A DNA stretch of 64,000 bases from positions 1,072,785 through 1,136,784 of the forward strand of contig NZ_BMIB01000004.1 in NCBI RefSeq assembly GCF_014641615.1, in the 5' to 3' direction. Positions 25,536 to 35,372 of the stretch are shown one piece after another; the first letter of the stretch is position 1, and each line of letters opens with the position of its first letter. Position numbers and translations under genes: made by a program. The notes beneath the pieces are model-generated. The model saw only the letters and a program-made list of their open reading frames with translations. It did not search any database and was not told where the DNA came from. The DNA is from Filimonas zeae (GTDB lineage: Bacteria; Bacteroidota; Bacteroidia; Chitinophagales; Chitinophagaceae).

Positions 25536-27374
25536 CTACTTTTTATTACCTGTATTGTATTGCTGTTGCATGGTTTGGTAATACGTCTTTAACACGTCAA
25601 ATGCCAGTTTCTTCTTACCGGTTTCTGAAATAAGTCCTTTACGGTTAAAGAAATCCTGATAATACGGCTCCTGCCGGCGGGGCGAACGGAAATCGCACAG
25701 AATCCAGGGCGTCATTCCCCGCAGTCCCGGCATTTTACCCAGCAATACAAACTGGTTGCGATACAGCGCGGCCTGATACTCCTCGCTCCAGCGGGTATTT
25801 TCATCGGCATGGTATCCACCAAGCGCATCACCACCAAACTCTGTAATCAGCACCGGCTTATTGTATTTTACTTCGTACGCATATTTAGTAATATTGGAAG
25901 GTACGCCACCCCAGTACCAACCGGCGTATTCATTAAAGCTGGCCAGATCGAGCTTTTCGCCCAGGGGATCATTCACATAAGCCTTCTCTCCTTCCCGGTG
26001 TACCTCCAATGCTGCCGACACCAGGCGGGTATTATCCAACTGACGCACACGTGCCACCAGCTTACCCATAAACACATTGCGGGGCTCGCTAACAGGCGTT
26101 TCATTACCCACACTCCATACCACTACACTGGCCCTGTTTTTATCGCGGGCAATCATATCTGAAAGCTGCTTTTCTGCATTGGCATAGGTTTCAGGATTTT
26201 GCCAGCTGATGGTCCAGTACACCGGCACTTCTGCCCACACCATTAACCCCATTTCATCTGCCAGACGCAGCATTTCCTCGTTATGCGGATAATGCGCCAG
26301 GCGCACATAGTTACAATTGAGTTCTCTGGCCCACTGCAGCATCATACGCATATCACCCTGCGAGCGCAGGCGACCGGGAATCAGCGGATTTTCATCATGC
26401 AGACATATGCCACTCAAAAACACAGAACGGCCATTAAGCAGAATATCCTGCCCTTTTACTTCTATAGTGCGAAAGCCTATTTTATCAGTAAGCGTATCGC
26501 CATTTAACACCAGCTGCACCTGATACAGCTTTGGGTTTTGCGGCGACCACAACGAGAGCTGCTTAGGTGTTAGTTTAATAGCAGCATAACCAGAATCGTT
26601 GGTAGTTACCTGCGTTTTAATACCCGCCTCCGGTATCAGCACACTTACCGCCTGGCCTTTACCATTGCCAGCTACGGATACAAAACCTATGATACTTTTG
26701 GCATCGGATTTATCCAGTTGAATTTTATAATCCAAAATGTGAGTGCACTCTACTTCCGCCACATATACATCGCGGGTAATGCCCCCATAGTTCCACCAAT
26801 CGGTATTAATAGTAGGTATTTCATCCTGATGGCGGGTATTATCTGCCTTTACTACTACTGTATTAAGGCCATTAGTCAGCTTATCGGTAACATCAAACTG
26901 AAAAGGCGTAAAGCCACCTTTGTGCATGCCCAGCTTTTTGCCGTTGAGATACACATGTGCCTCATAATTTACTGCACCAAAATACAAGAAGTATTTTTTT
27001 CCCGCGGCGGGGGCCAGTGTAAACTGCTGGCGATACCATATAGTACCTTCATAAAAAGTAAGCTTTTCTGATTGAGAGTTCCAGTCTGCCGGTACGCGCA
27101 GCGTGGGCGAATTATCAAAGTTGTATTCTACCAGATCATTCCCCCTAGCCTTTTTATTATCATAAAAACCACCGGCACCGCTGGCAGAAGCATCGTAGGG
27201 CTTATGCCTGTAATCGTAATAGCCGTTTTCATACGGATCTGTAATATAATTCCACCGGCCATTCAGACTCAGTATTTTTCTGCCTGCAATGTTCTGTAGC
27301 GGCTCGCTTTGTGCCATTGCTGCAACAGACATCAGCAGCAACAGCCCTGTGAATACCCTTTTTTGCATATTCAT
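25536..27374 (-). CDS. Glycoside hydrolase family 2 (beta-galactosidase/glucuronidase type)
   Basis: 612 residues with a signal peptide (MNMQKRVFTGLLLLMSVAAMAQ). Sugar-binding domain (DWNSQSEKLTFYEGTIWYRQQF, KADNTRHQDEIPTINTDWWNYGGITRDV), Ig-like domain, then a TIM barrel. The acid/base Glu is in VVWSVGNETP and the nucleophile Glu in PVLITEFGGDA. Size and the YGGITRDVY motif point to the beta-glucuronidase-like branch of GH2 rather than LacZ. Periplasmic. Upstream of GH3 by 40 bp. The 180 bp before its start contains no other gene; beyond it begins the tailocin island. Confidence 0.92.
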   Translation of the reverse strand: MNMQKRVFTGLLLLMSVAAMAQSEPLQNIAGRKILSLNGRWNYITDPYENGYYDYRHKPYDASASGAGGFYDNKKARGNDLVEYNFDNSPTLRVPADWNSQSEKLTFYEGTIWYRQQFTLAPAAGKKYFLYFGAVNYEAHVYLNGKKLGMHKGGFTPFQFDVTDKLTNGLNTVVVKADNTRHQDEIPTINTDWWNYGGITRDVYVAEVECTHILDYKIQLDKSDAKSIIGFVSVAGNGKGQAVSVLIPEAGIKTQVTTNDSGYAAIKLTPKQLSLWSPQNPKLYQVQLVLNGDTLTDKIGFRTIEVKGQDILLNGRSVFLSGICLHDENPLIPGRLRSQGDMRMMLQWARELNCNYVRLAHYPHNEEMLRLADEMGLMVWAEVPVYWTISWQNPETYANAEKQLSDMIARDKNRASVVVWSVGNETPVSEPRNVFMGKLVARVRQLDNTRLVSAALEVHREGEKAYVNDPLGEKLDLASFNEYAGWYWGGVPSNITKYAYEVKYNKPVLITEFGGDALGGYHADENTRWSEEYQAALYRNQFVLLGKMPGLRGMTPWILCDFRSPRRQEPYYQDFFNRKGLISETGKKKLAFDVLKTYYQTMQQQYNTGNKK

Positions 27375-27558
27375 GCTATTTTAGTTGTGGTTGATTACGT
27401 CCGGCAAAGCACTTTTGCAGCAGGCTATAGACACAACATTATACTACCGGGTTTAACCACCCGGGAATTACTGCAAAGAATTTAAAAGGTACGATCCGAT
27501 ACTAACATAGCAGGCAGCAGAAAAAAGAAAATTTTTAGAAAACAGCAGATACAGACAA

Positions 27559-28875
27559 CTACACAGTACGATACCGCCAAATATGCCCGTATTGCACCTC
27601 CATGACGTAAATTTTTTCCAGAGAGCTACCAGGTGTTCCGTTAGAAACACCTGACACAAACCCGGCTGGCGCCTGATAAACTCCCGTTGGAATTTGCACG
27701 CCATCAGGAATATTGACTATATCCTCACTCCTGATGTCAAAAACCATTCCTCTGAACGGTAGCGCATTGGCGCCTGTTATAGCTGCATTGGCCACAACAA
27801 AAGCATACCAGTTATCGATAAAAGCATCTATAGCTCCGGCCTGACGGTTAACCGGAAACACCCCGCCCATGTTTAAGTTTTTCAGCTTTGTTAAACTGGC
27901 AATATAACCGGGCACCGTGGTTGGAAAATTGACACACCTTGTTAATACAAGCGTAGAAAGATTCACCAGATTGGAGAGATCATTTGCCCAGCTTACAATC
28001 TGCCCGCAATAAGTAAAATTTAAGTTAGTTAACGTATTACTCATACTATTGATTCTGTCCGGAATGCTCGTCCATGCCGTTGTATTACATCCAAACACAA
28101 GCAGCTTGTTCAGCGTTGTCCATTCAACAGGGAAGGGCCCTTCTCCAAACCCGTTATCATTGCCCCCAATCATTCCACCATTAAAACTAAAAGAAGTAAG
28201 CTGAGGAAGCGCAACTCCATTTATTGCTGTTAAATTGGCTGCTGTAAAAGACTTGCCTGTATAACCCGGACCACCAATTAATAAGGAAGTAAGATTAGGG
28301 TTAATAAATGCGGGCTGCAGATATCCATAATACCTGCTGGTAATTTCAAAAGAAGAGCCCCCTAAAGACAAAGACCTTAAAGCAGGCAAGGAAAACAATG
28401 CCGCATCAATATCTGTGATGCGTGCATAAGCCCCTCCCCCACCAAGGCCGTTTGTAGCACCAAACCCAGCCAGATTTCTCATAAGCCTGAACGGAATACC
28501 CAATGACTGAGTTTTTGAAAACAACTGACCAGACATGGATATACCGGTAATAACAGACCAGTCTGAGCAGTTGATTACAACTATTCTATCGTTCTTATTT
28601 CCATCTGAAAAAACTTTTCCACTATAGTTGGCAGTAGCAGGATTAATATTGACATGCCCGGGATTGTAGAGATTCAGTACCTTACCGGTACTACCCAACG
28701 AACTATATACCACGGGCTCAGTACCATCATTATAATTAATAGAAACAGTAAAATTTTTCTGAACGGGTGCTGCTGAAACAAACTGAATTGCACCATTGGG
28801 AAAATGATTACCACTAACAATAAAGCTGATGTTTCCACCAAACTGCATCACCTTATTCTTAAACCTTGTTATCAT
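27559..28875 (-). CDS. LRR protein, candidate tail receptor-binding protein (1 of 5)
   Basis: 438 residues, no signal peptide. Three parts: a beta-rich N-terminal domain of about 115 residues (ISFIVSGNHFPNGAIQFVSA, SINYNDGTEPVVY), a middle with irregular leucine-rich repeats (about 140-340; LPALRSLSLGGS, LSNLVNLSTLVLTRC, LTKLKNLNMGG), and a C-terminal about 90-residue region shared by all five paralogues (WYAFVVANA, PFRGM, APAGFVSGVSNGTPG, EKIYVMEVQYGHIW). It is the last gene of the island and follows three similar genes on the same strand. Position downstream of fibre genes and variable middle with constant ends suggest receptor binding on target cells; LRR proteins as tail ligands is inference. 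Confidence 0.65.
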   Translation of the reverse strand: MITRFKNKVMQFGGNISFIVSGNHFPNGAIQFVSAAPVQKNFTVSINYNDGTEPVVYSSLGSTGKVLNLYNPGHVNINPATANYSGKVFSDGNKNDRIVVINCSDWSVITGISMSGQLFSKTQSLGIPFRLMRNLAGFGATNGLGGGGAYARITDIDAALFSLPALRSLSLGGSSFEITSRYYGYLQPAFINPNLTSLLIGGPGYTGKSFTAANLTAINGVALPQLTSFSFNGGMIGGNDNGFGEGPFPVEWTTLNKLLVFGCNTTAWTSIPDRINSMSNTLTNLNFTYCGQIVSWANDLSNLVNLSTLVLTRCVNFPTTVPGYIASLTKLKNLNMGGVFPVNRQAGAIDAFIDNWYAFVVANAAITGANALPFRGMVFDIRSEDIVNIPDGVQIPTGVYQAPAGFVSGVSNGTPGSSLEKIYVMEVQYGHIWRYRTV

Positions 28876-28909
28876 AACATCAGAGATTCTTTATTAAGCA
28901 ATTAACAGA

Positions 28910-30214
28910 TCAGGCAGGGTAGCTTATTGTATGACCGTATTGCTGCTTTAAAACATATATGCATTCCGCAGCATTAGCGGGCACACCATTGCTTACCCCC
29001 TGTACAAACCCTGCAGGCGCCTGCTCTACCCCGGCAACCAACTGCATATTTGTAACAGAGTCGTCTGCCTGGCGGGTACGGATAGTCATATTCCTGAAAG
29101 GGCTGGCAGAATTTCCCGTAACAGGTGCATTGGCAACCACAAAACTGTACAGATTGGTATAAAAATTATTCTGCCAGTTTGTATCAGTAGTATTAGCAAG
29201 CGTTCCTATAGAACCCAGACTCAACACTTTTAATTTTTTCAACGACGACATCCATGCAGGAATATCGCTGGTAAACTGCGGACACCCCGTAAGCACAATA
29301 CCAGTAAGATTAATCAGATTACTCAAATCTGTCCATTCCTTTACATATCTCAGATATACAAGATTGAGCGACTGTAAAGTAACCGGCAGATTATTCAGCT
29401 TAGCGGGCATTCTGGTAAACAGCGCCAGATTCAGCGAAAACCTCCTGAGATCAGGAAATGTATTCCATACATCCGGATAAGCTCCTTCGCCAGCTTCACT
29501 ATCGTCGTAGCCCGCAACATAGGAGTATTCGATACCCAATTCCTGCAAAGCAGGCAGTGATGCAGGGTTGATTGCCGAAAAGCCTGTAGCTGCAAAAGGC
29601 TTGTTTTTTCCGGTTGCGCTATTACCGGTACCTACTCCATTCCAGACAAGTGATGTAAGTTTAGGATTCAATACATCAGACGGAACATTGCCGTAAAACC
29701 TGCTATCGGGCGTAAAAAACTGACCAACTACAGCCAATCCCGTAAAAGAAGGCAATGAAAGTACGCCTGTATCAAACTCTGTAATCTGAGCATAAGGGGG
29801 AGCCTGAGACAAATAGATATTCCTTAACCTATTCATCTGATGAAAAGGCGCACTGTACTTCTGAGGCTTTGAAAGATACAAACCAGAGATGTTTAAGGTA
29901 ACGATAGCCGACCAGTTGGAACAACTAATTCTCACTACTCTGTTCTGCAGATTACCGGTGGCCCATACAGGACACTGATAATACCCCATACCGGGGTTAA
30001 TATTCAGATTACCTACGTTATAAAGCCGCAAAACACTTGCAACAGATTGAAAGACGAACTTTCCGGTACCATCTCCCGGATCAACTGTAATACTAAAAGG
30101 CATTCCCGCCACGCTTACCAACTGTAACGCCCCCGCCAACAGTGAAGTGCCATTAACCACAAACACCATATCACCGCCGTAGCGCAAAAGCCGCTCTTTA
30201 AACTTTACTACCAT
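28910..30214 (-). CDS. LRR protein, candidate tail receptor-binding protein (2 of 5)
   Basis: 434 residues from the ATG at 30214 (MVVKFKERLLRYGGDMVFVVNG); the longer frame starts with TTG in the gap. Same plan: N-terminal beta domain with ITVDPGDGTG, LRR-like middle (LSNLINLTGIVLTGCPQF, MSSLKKLKVLSLG), C-terminal shared region (YSFVVANAPVTGNSASPFRNM, APAGFVQGVSNGVPANAAECIYVLKQQYGHT). It shares the FKERLLRYGG-type opening with copy 1 (FKNKVMQFGG). Separated from copies 1 and 3 by about 30 bp. Confidence 0.65.
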   Translation of the reverse strand: MVVKFKERLLRYGGDMVFVVNGTSLLAGALQLVSVAGMPFSITVDPGDGTGKFVFQSVASVLRLYNVGNLNINPGMGYYQCPVWATGNLQNRVVRISCSNWSAIVTLNISGLYLSKPQKYSAPFHQMNRLRNIYLSQAPPYAQITEFDTGVLSLPSFTGLAVVGQFFTPDSRFYGNVPSDVLNPKLTSLVWNGVGTGNSATGKNKPFAATGFSAINPASLPALQELGIEYSYVAGYDDSEAGEGAYPDVWNTFPDLRRFSLNLALFTRMPAKLNNLPVTLQSLNLVYLRYVKEWTDLSNLINLTGIVLTGCPQFTSDIPAWMSSLKKLKVLSLGSIGTLANTTDTNWQNNFYTNLYSFVVANAPVTGNSASPFRNMTIRTRQADDSVTNMQLVAGVEQAPAGFVQGVSNGVPANAAECIYVLKQQYGHTISYPA

Positions 30215-30244
30215 ATAACACCGCTTTATACATCCGGTTAACAA

Positions 30245-31453
30245 CTAAACACCTCTGTAAATCCAGGTATGACCGTATTGATTTTTCATTACATAAATCA
30301 TTTCAGCAGCATTTGCCGGGGTTCCGTTACTACTTCCCTGCACATATCCATCCGGCGCCTTTTCAACACCGCTGACAAGAAACCCTGAGCCCACAGCTAC
30401 ATCCCCACATGTAATGCGCATATTCCGGAAAGGCAACGAAGCCGGCCCTGACAACGCTGCATTGGATACAACAAAACTGTAGAAACTGCCGATAAAAGCT
30501 TCCAGCCCGGCAGCATTTCCAAAGCACGCCATAAACGAAAACACCTTTAATGCTGTGAGATTGGTAAAATAAGCAGGCACAGATGCAGGTAACGATGTGG
30601 CATGCGATGAAGAAATATTCAGCGTAGTTAAATTAGTAAGCCCGGAAAGATTACCCCATGACACCAATGGGTTACTTCCAAACTCCAGAGCAGTTAATGA
30701 AGTAAGGCCATTTATCAAAGCAGGAAAAGTGCTATACAGGTTGTTATTCAAGGCCAGATAAGAAAGTAACCCAAAGCCAGAAAAATTTTCCGGCAAAGCA
30801 CCATCGACTCCATTTGTATCGCCCAGGGAGTTGGAATCCAAAATCAGCCTATCTAAAGTTGCTCCTAAATGAACCGCCAGCTTATCCAGATTTGACACAG
30901 AAAAAGACTTACCGCCCAGGGCAGCCTGCCAGCCAAACGTAAGATACTTCTTACCAGAAAAAACATAATCAGGAATAAAGCCATAGAACCTGGTATCTTT
31001 AGAAAAAGCCCCCCTGAATGAAAGAAGGGTAAGGTTTTTCAGCTGCAAAAGGGATGTATCTATATCTGTCAGCGACATTCCGGAAAGCCCCACCGATTGC
31101 AGATTAACAAACCTGGAAAACTTAACCGGGAAAGGCTGCGGCCTGTTAAGCGCACCATTAACCTGCAACCCTACTAACAGCTCAGGCTGATTAATTCTTA
31201 TCCTTACCGTTCTAAGCGAGCTTGCACTGCCTGTACCATACAAATACCGCGGATAGTTTGCACTAGCATTAGATGTATCATCGGTACCAAAGAAAATTCT
31301 GTTTGCAGTACCCGATGTAAAAGTAGCACCGGCTCCGTTTCCGTAATCAACGTAAATACTGGCGGGACCACTAAAATTGAGAAATACATTTCCTGCCGGA
31401 AACTGCAAACCTGTAAACTGAAAAACCCAGTCGTTACTATAACTAAATATCAT
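30245..31453 (-). CDS. LRR protein, candidate tail receptor-binding protein (3 of 5)
   Basis: 402 residues from the ATG at 31453 (MIFSYSNDWVFQFTG). It has the best-formed repeats of the set: LGLLSYLALNNNLYSTF-like units, INGLTSLTALEFGSNPLVSW, LSGLTNLTTLNISSSHATSL and LTALKVFSF. The beta domain has IYVDYGNGAG. The C-terminal region ends PDGYVQGSSNGTPANAAEMIYVMKNQYGHTW. Same strand and spacing as its neighbours. Confidence 0.68.
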   Translation of the reverse strand: MIFSYSNDWVFQFTGLQFPAGNVFLNFSGPASIYVDYGNGAGATFTSGTANRIFFGTDDTSNASANYPRYLYGTGSASSLRTVRIRINQPELLVGLQVNGALNRPQPFPVKFSRFVNLQSVGLSGMSLTDIDTSLLQLKNLTLLSFRGAFSKDTRFYGFIPDYVFSGKKYLTFGWQAALGGKSFSVSNLDKLAVHLGATLDRLILDSNSLGDTNGVDGALPENFSGFGLLSYLALNNNLYSTFPALINGLTSLTALEFGSNPLVSWGNLSGLTNLTTLNISSSHATSLPASVPAYFTNLTALKVFSFMACFGNAAGLEAFIGSFYSFVVSNAALSGPASLPFRNMRITCGDVAVGSGFLVSGVEKAPDGYVQGSSNGTPANAAEMIYVMKNQYGHTWIYRGV

Positions 31454-31484
31454 TTTTTGATGTTTTAACAACTCTCCTATTTAA

Positions 31485-32771
31485 TCAGGAAGGAACAGTC
31501 CACACATGAGCGTATTGCACCTGCATTACATATAACTTTTCCTGTGCATTAGATGGCACCCCGTTACTTACACCCACAACAAACCCTTCAGGCGCTTTAT
31601 ACACACCGGAAGGCACCTGACCCGCAACTCCACCAGAAACAGCATAGTTCATGATCATACCCCTGAACGGAGAAGAGCCCGATGCGAGCGAAGCATTAGC
31701 CACAATAAAGTTGTACCAGTTGTCTATTAACGTATCTATCCACCCTACGGGCTGCGTAGCAGCATTGGCAGCATTTGTAAAAGCAACTGTCCGCAACTTT
31801 TTGTTAGCTGATAAGTAAGCCGGCACATCACTGGTAAATCTGTTAGCTCCGGCCACCTCCACTAAAGTGAGCTCCGTAAGATTAGTAAGGCTAACAGGCC
31901 ACGCGACAACCGTTTGCGCACCTGTTAGTCTGATGATTGAAAAGGTGGGAGATGCCATATCGTTATACCGGTCAGGAATTCTGGTAAACAAAGGCCTGTC
32001 GAACTGAAGTGCATTTAAGGCCGGCAACCGGGTCCACTGAACCGGAAAAGGCCCCGCGCCCGAGTTATCATCATAATAGTATTGCCCCAGGCCACCAAGG
32101 CCCAGTATTTTCAGATTGGGCATAGAGGAGGCATTAATTCCTACCAGATTGGTTTGTATAAAAGACTTTCCCGGAAAGCCATAACTATCAAAACCAATGG
32201 TTGTAATATTTCTGTTAAGCATATCCGGCTGAATATATCCGTAATACCTGCTGGATGGCGAGAACATGCCCAATGAAACAACAAACGTATTCAACTTATT
32301 CAGTGAAAAAAGAGACTTGTTTACTTCCGTTATAAAGCCATAGGAAGCCTGGCTGGCAGAAAAATTATTATTAATGGATACCAGCCCTGTCATGAGATTA
32401 AATGGCATTCCCAAAACCTGCTCTTTAGAAAAAGGAAGATTATTAAAAACAAGCTGAATAATAACCGACCAATTACTACAGGTAATTCTGATAAGCCTGT
32501 CATTTCTATTATCCAGCAGCTTTCCGGCATAATTTCCTAAGGCCGGGTTCACGTTCACATTATCGTAATCCAGCAAACGAACCCTATAGATGCCGGCAAA
32601 AAGAACCGCATCATACTTTACAGCACCCGCACTATCACCATAATCGATAGTGACAAAAAACGGCTTGCTGCCAACCAGCCCCAGCCCCTCATTGGAAGAA
32701 GAAGCACCTACAAAAGGAAACCTCGTTCCCTTTATTACAAACTGCATGCTGCCGCTATAACTGAATATCAT
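31485..32771 (-). CDS. LRR protein, candidate tail receptor-binding protein (4 of 5)
   Basis: 428 residues, ATG at 32771 (MIFSYSGSMQFVIKG), the same opening as copy 3. N-terminal beta domain with VTIDYGDSAG and ITCSNWSVI; LRR-like middle more degenerate (LTNLTELTLVEVAGANRF); shared C-terminus (WYNFIVANASLASGSSPFRGM, APEGFVVGVSNGVPSNAQEKLYVMQVQYAHVW). It lies 51 bp from the end of the long fibre gene, so fibre and four LRR genes are probably one transcript. Confidence 0.65.
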   Translation of the reverse strand: MIFSYSGSMQFVIKGTRFPFVGASSSNEGLGLVGSKPFFVTIDYGDSAGAVKYDAVLFAGIYRVRLLDYDNVNVNPALGNYAGKLLDNRNDRLIRITCSNWSVIIQLVFNNLPFSKEQVLGMPFNLMTGLVSINNNFSASQASYGFITEVNKSLFSLNKLNTFVVSLGMFSPSSRYYGYIQPDMLNRNITTIGFDSYGFPGKSFIQTNLVGINASSMPNLKILGLGGLGQYYYDDNSGAGPFPVQWTRLPALNALQFDRPLFTRIPDRYNDMASPTFSIIRLTGAQTVVAWPVSLTNLTELTLVEVAGANRFTSDVPAYLSANKKLRTVAFTNAANAATQPVGWIDTLIDNWYNFIVANASLASGSSPFRGMIMNYAVSGGVAGQVPSGVYKAPEGFVVGVSNGVPSNAQEKLYVMQVQYAHVWTVPS

Positions 32772-32822
32772 CTGTTCCCACTTTTAAAAAACGACTACAC
32801 TAACAAACCAACGCTACTAAGG

Positions 32823-34595
32823 CTATTCAGGCTTATAAATCAGCCGTAACCCCAACGCCTTTACATAAGAAGAAGCATCCTTTGACTCGAGCACAAGCCC
32901 AACAGGATTATCAACCGTAAAATCAAATGCATCATACTCATAACACCCAGCACCCGAAATATAAGATCCCGTATAGCACGAAATTACCCGCACCTTACTT
33001 TCCGAAATACGTATAATACTTCCCTGAAAACGAGTAACAGCACTAGGAGAAGTAGCATTCATTACACCTATCGGCCCCCAGCCACCAATGCTCAAATACA
33101 CTATCCTGTCAGAAGGCCCAAATCCGCAACTAACTACAAAATCATACTCGAGTACATTTCCATTTTCAGCCAGGGTGTTTGCTGGCAGCGTGTACGAATA
33201 AGCCGTAGTGATTGCCGTACCAGAAGTTGTTATCTCATCAAAGGCCTGAAACAAAGTGGCAGGTTGTTTTGAAGAACCAGCGCTGTTACCGGAACCAAAC
33301 TTATAAACCGAATTATCATCTACGGCAAAATACATATCAGCCCCATTTTTATACCACTGGCCCTGGTACAACGTTTTACTATTAAGTGGGCTTACATTGG
33401 CTGTATAATTATTTGCAGCATTGAATGAAGCCGAAGTAATGGCAGAAATAACATCTGTATCTGTAACAAAACCTTCTGCTATTTCCTGGGTAGCAGATAA
33501 ATCGCCCAGCGCATTCGTCTGCACCAAACGCGGGCTGGCGCCTACAAACAAATAGTTATCCGCGCTGGTAAGCACATCCACAACCTGACCGCCTTTTTGC
33601 ATACGCGGTCTGCTGTTTGTGTTTTCCATCCAGATATCGCCGTCAGAAGAAGCAGGTGTTGTACCCTGTGGCACCAGCTTAACAACAGGCGCCGAAACCC
33701 TTGCAGTAAAAACCTGCGCCTGGGTTTTTACCCATGCCCACCAGGTAGCAACTCTGGATGCTGTGGCAAATTTGGCATTGTCTGTACCCGCCTGCATTTC
33801 CGCAGTGGTTGGAATGTTTCCTTGCAGTGCAGTTACCTGCCCCTGCAATTTACCCGGCGCACTTAATACAGTATCACTTGCCGTTACAGCACCTGTTGTA
33901 GCGGAAAAGCCGGTAAGTGCAGTTCCTCTGATAGTAGCGGCTATATTATTTATAAAGCCCAGCACCTTACCAAACCCGGTCAACACGGTATCCGAAGCAA
34001 CGGGCGTTCCGGTACCAGCGGCCAATCCTGTAAGAGGTGTTGCTGCCACCCGCGCAGCAGTATGATACAGATTAAGACTACCCTCCGGAATAGCATCTGT
34101 GCTACCTGGCGAAGCAGAGATTTCTATATAAGTACTGCCAGACCAACGATAGGTTTTATTGCTATCAAGTGTAACATATATTTTACCCGTTTCGCCTGTG
34201 GCAGGCATAGCAGCAAGGCTTGCCCGCTCTATCACATCATCTACATAGCTGGGCAATATGGAAGAAGGGAGAAGGCCACTTGCATCCAGGCCCGCATAAC
34301 CATTTGCTATGTTCCTGTTCGTTAATTTTTCCACCTCCGACAAATCCACATCATCACCCACCTTTTGCCAGCTGGCCGGATTACTTAAAGCATTTTCGTT
34401 AATGCAACGATACAAGCCACGCCTGGCGGGGTCTGTATCCCACACAGACACTACATGGCCATTATAAATAAAATTAGCTGCTGTAAACGCCAGCAAATCT
34501 GCATAGGAAGGGCAGTAAGTACGCGCATCCAACGCACCTTTTTTTGCCACTTCAAAATTTCCACTAAAAGAGAAAGAGCCCAATTCTCTCGCCAT
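32823..34595 (-). CDS. Long tail fibre protein B
   Basis: 590 residues. The first about 245 residues match fibre A (37852-39015) closely (SFSFSGNFEV.KKGALDAR, ANFIYNGHVVSVWD, GLYRC.NE, GKIYVT.D.NKTYRWSGS, GFINNIAATIRG). Two copies of a repeat (PLTGLAAGTGTPVASDTVL... and LTGFSATTGAVTASDTVL..PGKLQGQ) make a fibrous shaft. The C-terminal 300 residues differ from fibre A and end in a beta-rich domain (FTVDNPVGLVLESKD...LGLRLIYKP) that may be the tip. Constant N-terminus for baseplate attachment and variable C-terminus is the usual logic of tail fibres. First gene of the fibre B/LRR cluster. Confidence 0.78.
   Translation of the reverse strand: MARELGSFSFSGNFEVAKKGALDARTYCPSYADLLAFTAANFIYNGHVVSVWDTDPARRGLYRCINENALSNPASWQKVGDDVDLSEVEKLTNRNIANGYAGLDASGLLPSSILPSYVDDVIERASLAAMPATGETGKIYVTLDSNKTYRWSGSTYIEISASPGSTDAIPEGSLNLYHTAARVAATPLTGLAAGTGTPVASDTVLTGFGKVLGFINNIAATIRGTALTGFSATTGAVTASDTVLSAPGKLQGQVTALQGNIPTTAEMQAGTDNAKFATASRVATWWAWVKTQAQVFTARVSAPVVKLVPQGTTPASSDGDIWMENTNSRPRMQKGGQVVDVLTSADNYLFVGASPRLVQTNALGDLSATQEIAEGFVTDTDVISAITSASFNAANNYTANVSPLNSKTLYQGQWYKNGADMYFAVDDNSVYKFGSGNSAGSSKQPATLFQAFDEITTSGTAITTAYSYTLPANTLAENGNVLEYDFVVSCGFGPSDRIVYLSIGGWGPIGVMNATSPSAVTRFQGSIIRISESKVRVISCYTGSYISGAGCYEYDAFDFTVDNPVGLVLESKDASSYVKALGLRLIYKPE
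33870..34595. repeat. Fibre N-terminal repeat, copy B (partner at 38250-39015)
   Basis: The 5' parts of the two fibre genes are near-parallel at DNA level; for example TATTATTTATAAAGCCCAGC occurs in both. This is a long direct repeat about 4.4 kb apart that could recombine and delete the repressor/DnaA-like block and LRR copy 5. Confidence 0.7.
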
Positions 34596-34794
34596 AAAAT
34601 ATTATTGTTTAGATGATCCCCCCAAAAGCATTAATGATTGTAACAGGGCGTATTGACTAGCCGAAAAACAAGAATGTAAAATTTCAAATAAAGGCCTCCA
34701 TTTCAAAATCGCACGTGCATGACAACAAAACAAATGCTCCATTATAACACACCATCCACTCCTTTAAATATTTATTATACAACTGCGCCAAAAC

Positions 34795-34828
34795 AAAAAG
34801 GCCGGCGCCCCTTAAAGAGACGCCAGCC
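34795..34828 (-). terminator. Terminator of the DnaA-like gene
   Basis: On the minus strand GGCTGGCG / CGCCGGCC (8-bp stem, one mismatch) is followed by TTTTTGTTTT. It lies 44 bp after the stop at 34872. The remainder of the 34596-34871 gap is AT-rich with no gene seen. Confidence 0.7.
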
Positions 34829-34871
34829 CTGATATATATAGAGATACCTGATAAAACAGGTAGTATTTTAT

Positions 34872-35258
34872 TTATGCATTTGCATACTCAACACGCCTGA
34901 AGTAGCTATAAACAATATTTACTTTTTCTACAATTATTTCATCCTGTATGGCAATTTTATCTTTAATATTCCGCTCTGCAGATATAACACTGGGATGCAT
35001 TCTACAGATACGCATTGCAATTTCATTATAGCTTGCATTGGTAAGATTTCTGGCCATATAACAATAAATCTGCCGCGCATCTGTTATCCACTGTGGCTTG
35101 TCCCGGGCGCGCAAATGTTTAATATCAACCCGAAGCGCTTCACACACTACAGCCGCTACACTACTTAATGCAAAATTTCCTTTATTCTCAACCAGCCACA
35201 TTTCAAAATCCGGGTTAGCCGGGAATGTTCCGCGCTCCCGCTTAAGCATATTTGCCAT
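34872..35258 (-). CDS. DnaA domain IV-like DNA-binding protein
   Basis: 128 residues. From about residue 32 it reads VAAVVCEALRVDIKHL..RDKPQWITDARQIYCYMARNLTNASYNEIAMRI.RMHPSVISAERNI, which follows the DnaA C-terminal (domain IV) pattern: helix-turn-helix with the R-Q-I-x-x-Y-L-A-R signature and a degenerate GRDHTTV loop. It lacks the AAA+ part, so it cannot act as a replication initiator alone; such stand-alone domains occur in mobile elements as DNA-binding regulators. It faces the S24 repressor gene, and its promoter is the mirror image of that gene's promoter. Confidence 0.72.
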   Translation of the reverse strand: MANMLKRERGTFPANPDFEMWLVENKGNFALSSVAAVVCEALRVDIKHLRARDKPQWITDARQIYCYMARNLTNASYNEIAMRICRMHPSVISAERNIKDKIAIQDEIIVEKVNIVYSYFRRVEYANA

Positions 35259-35372
35259 AAACTGCTTTTAGATGTTATTATTAAAAACAACAGAACCGAT
35301 GACATACTTTAAAGGAAGCGGCCGCTTATTTTTTAAGGTTGTCGTTAAAGACGCCAGGCTTAAAATCTTTAT

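Noticed and set aside
35084..35092. TTATCCACT, one base from a DnaA box
   Set aside because: Lies within the coding part of the DnaA-like gene, single, and could be chance.
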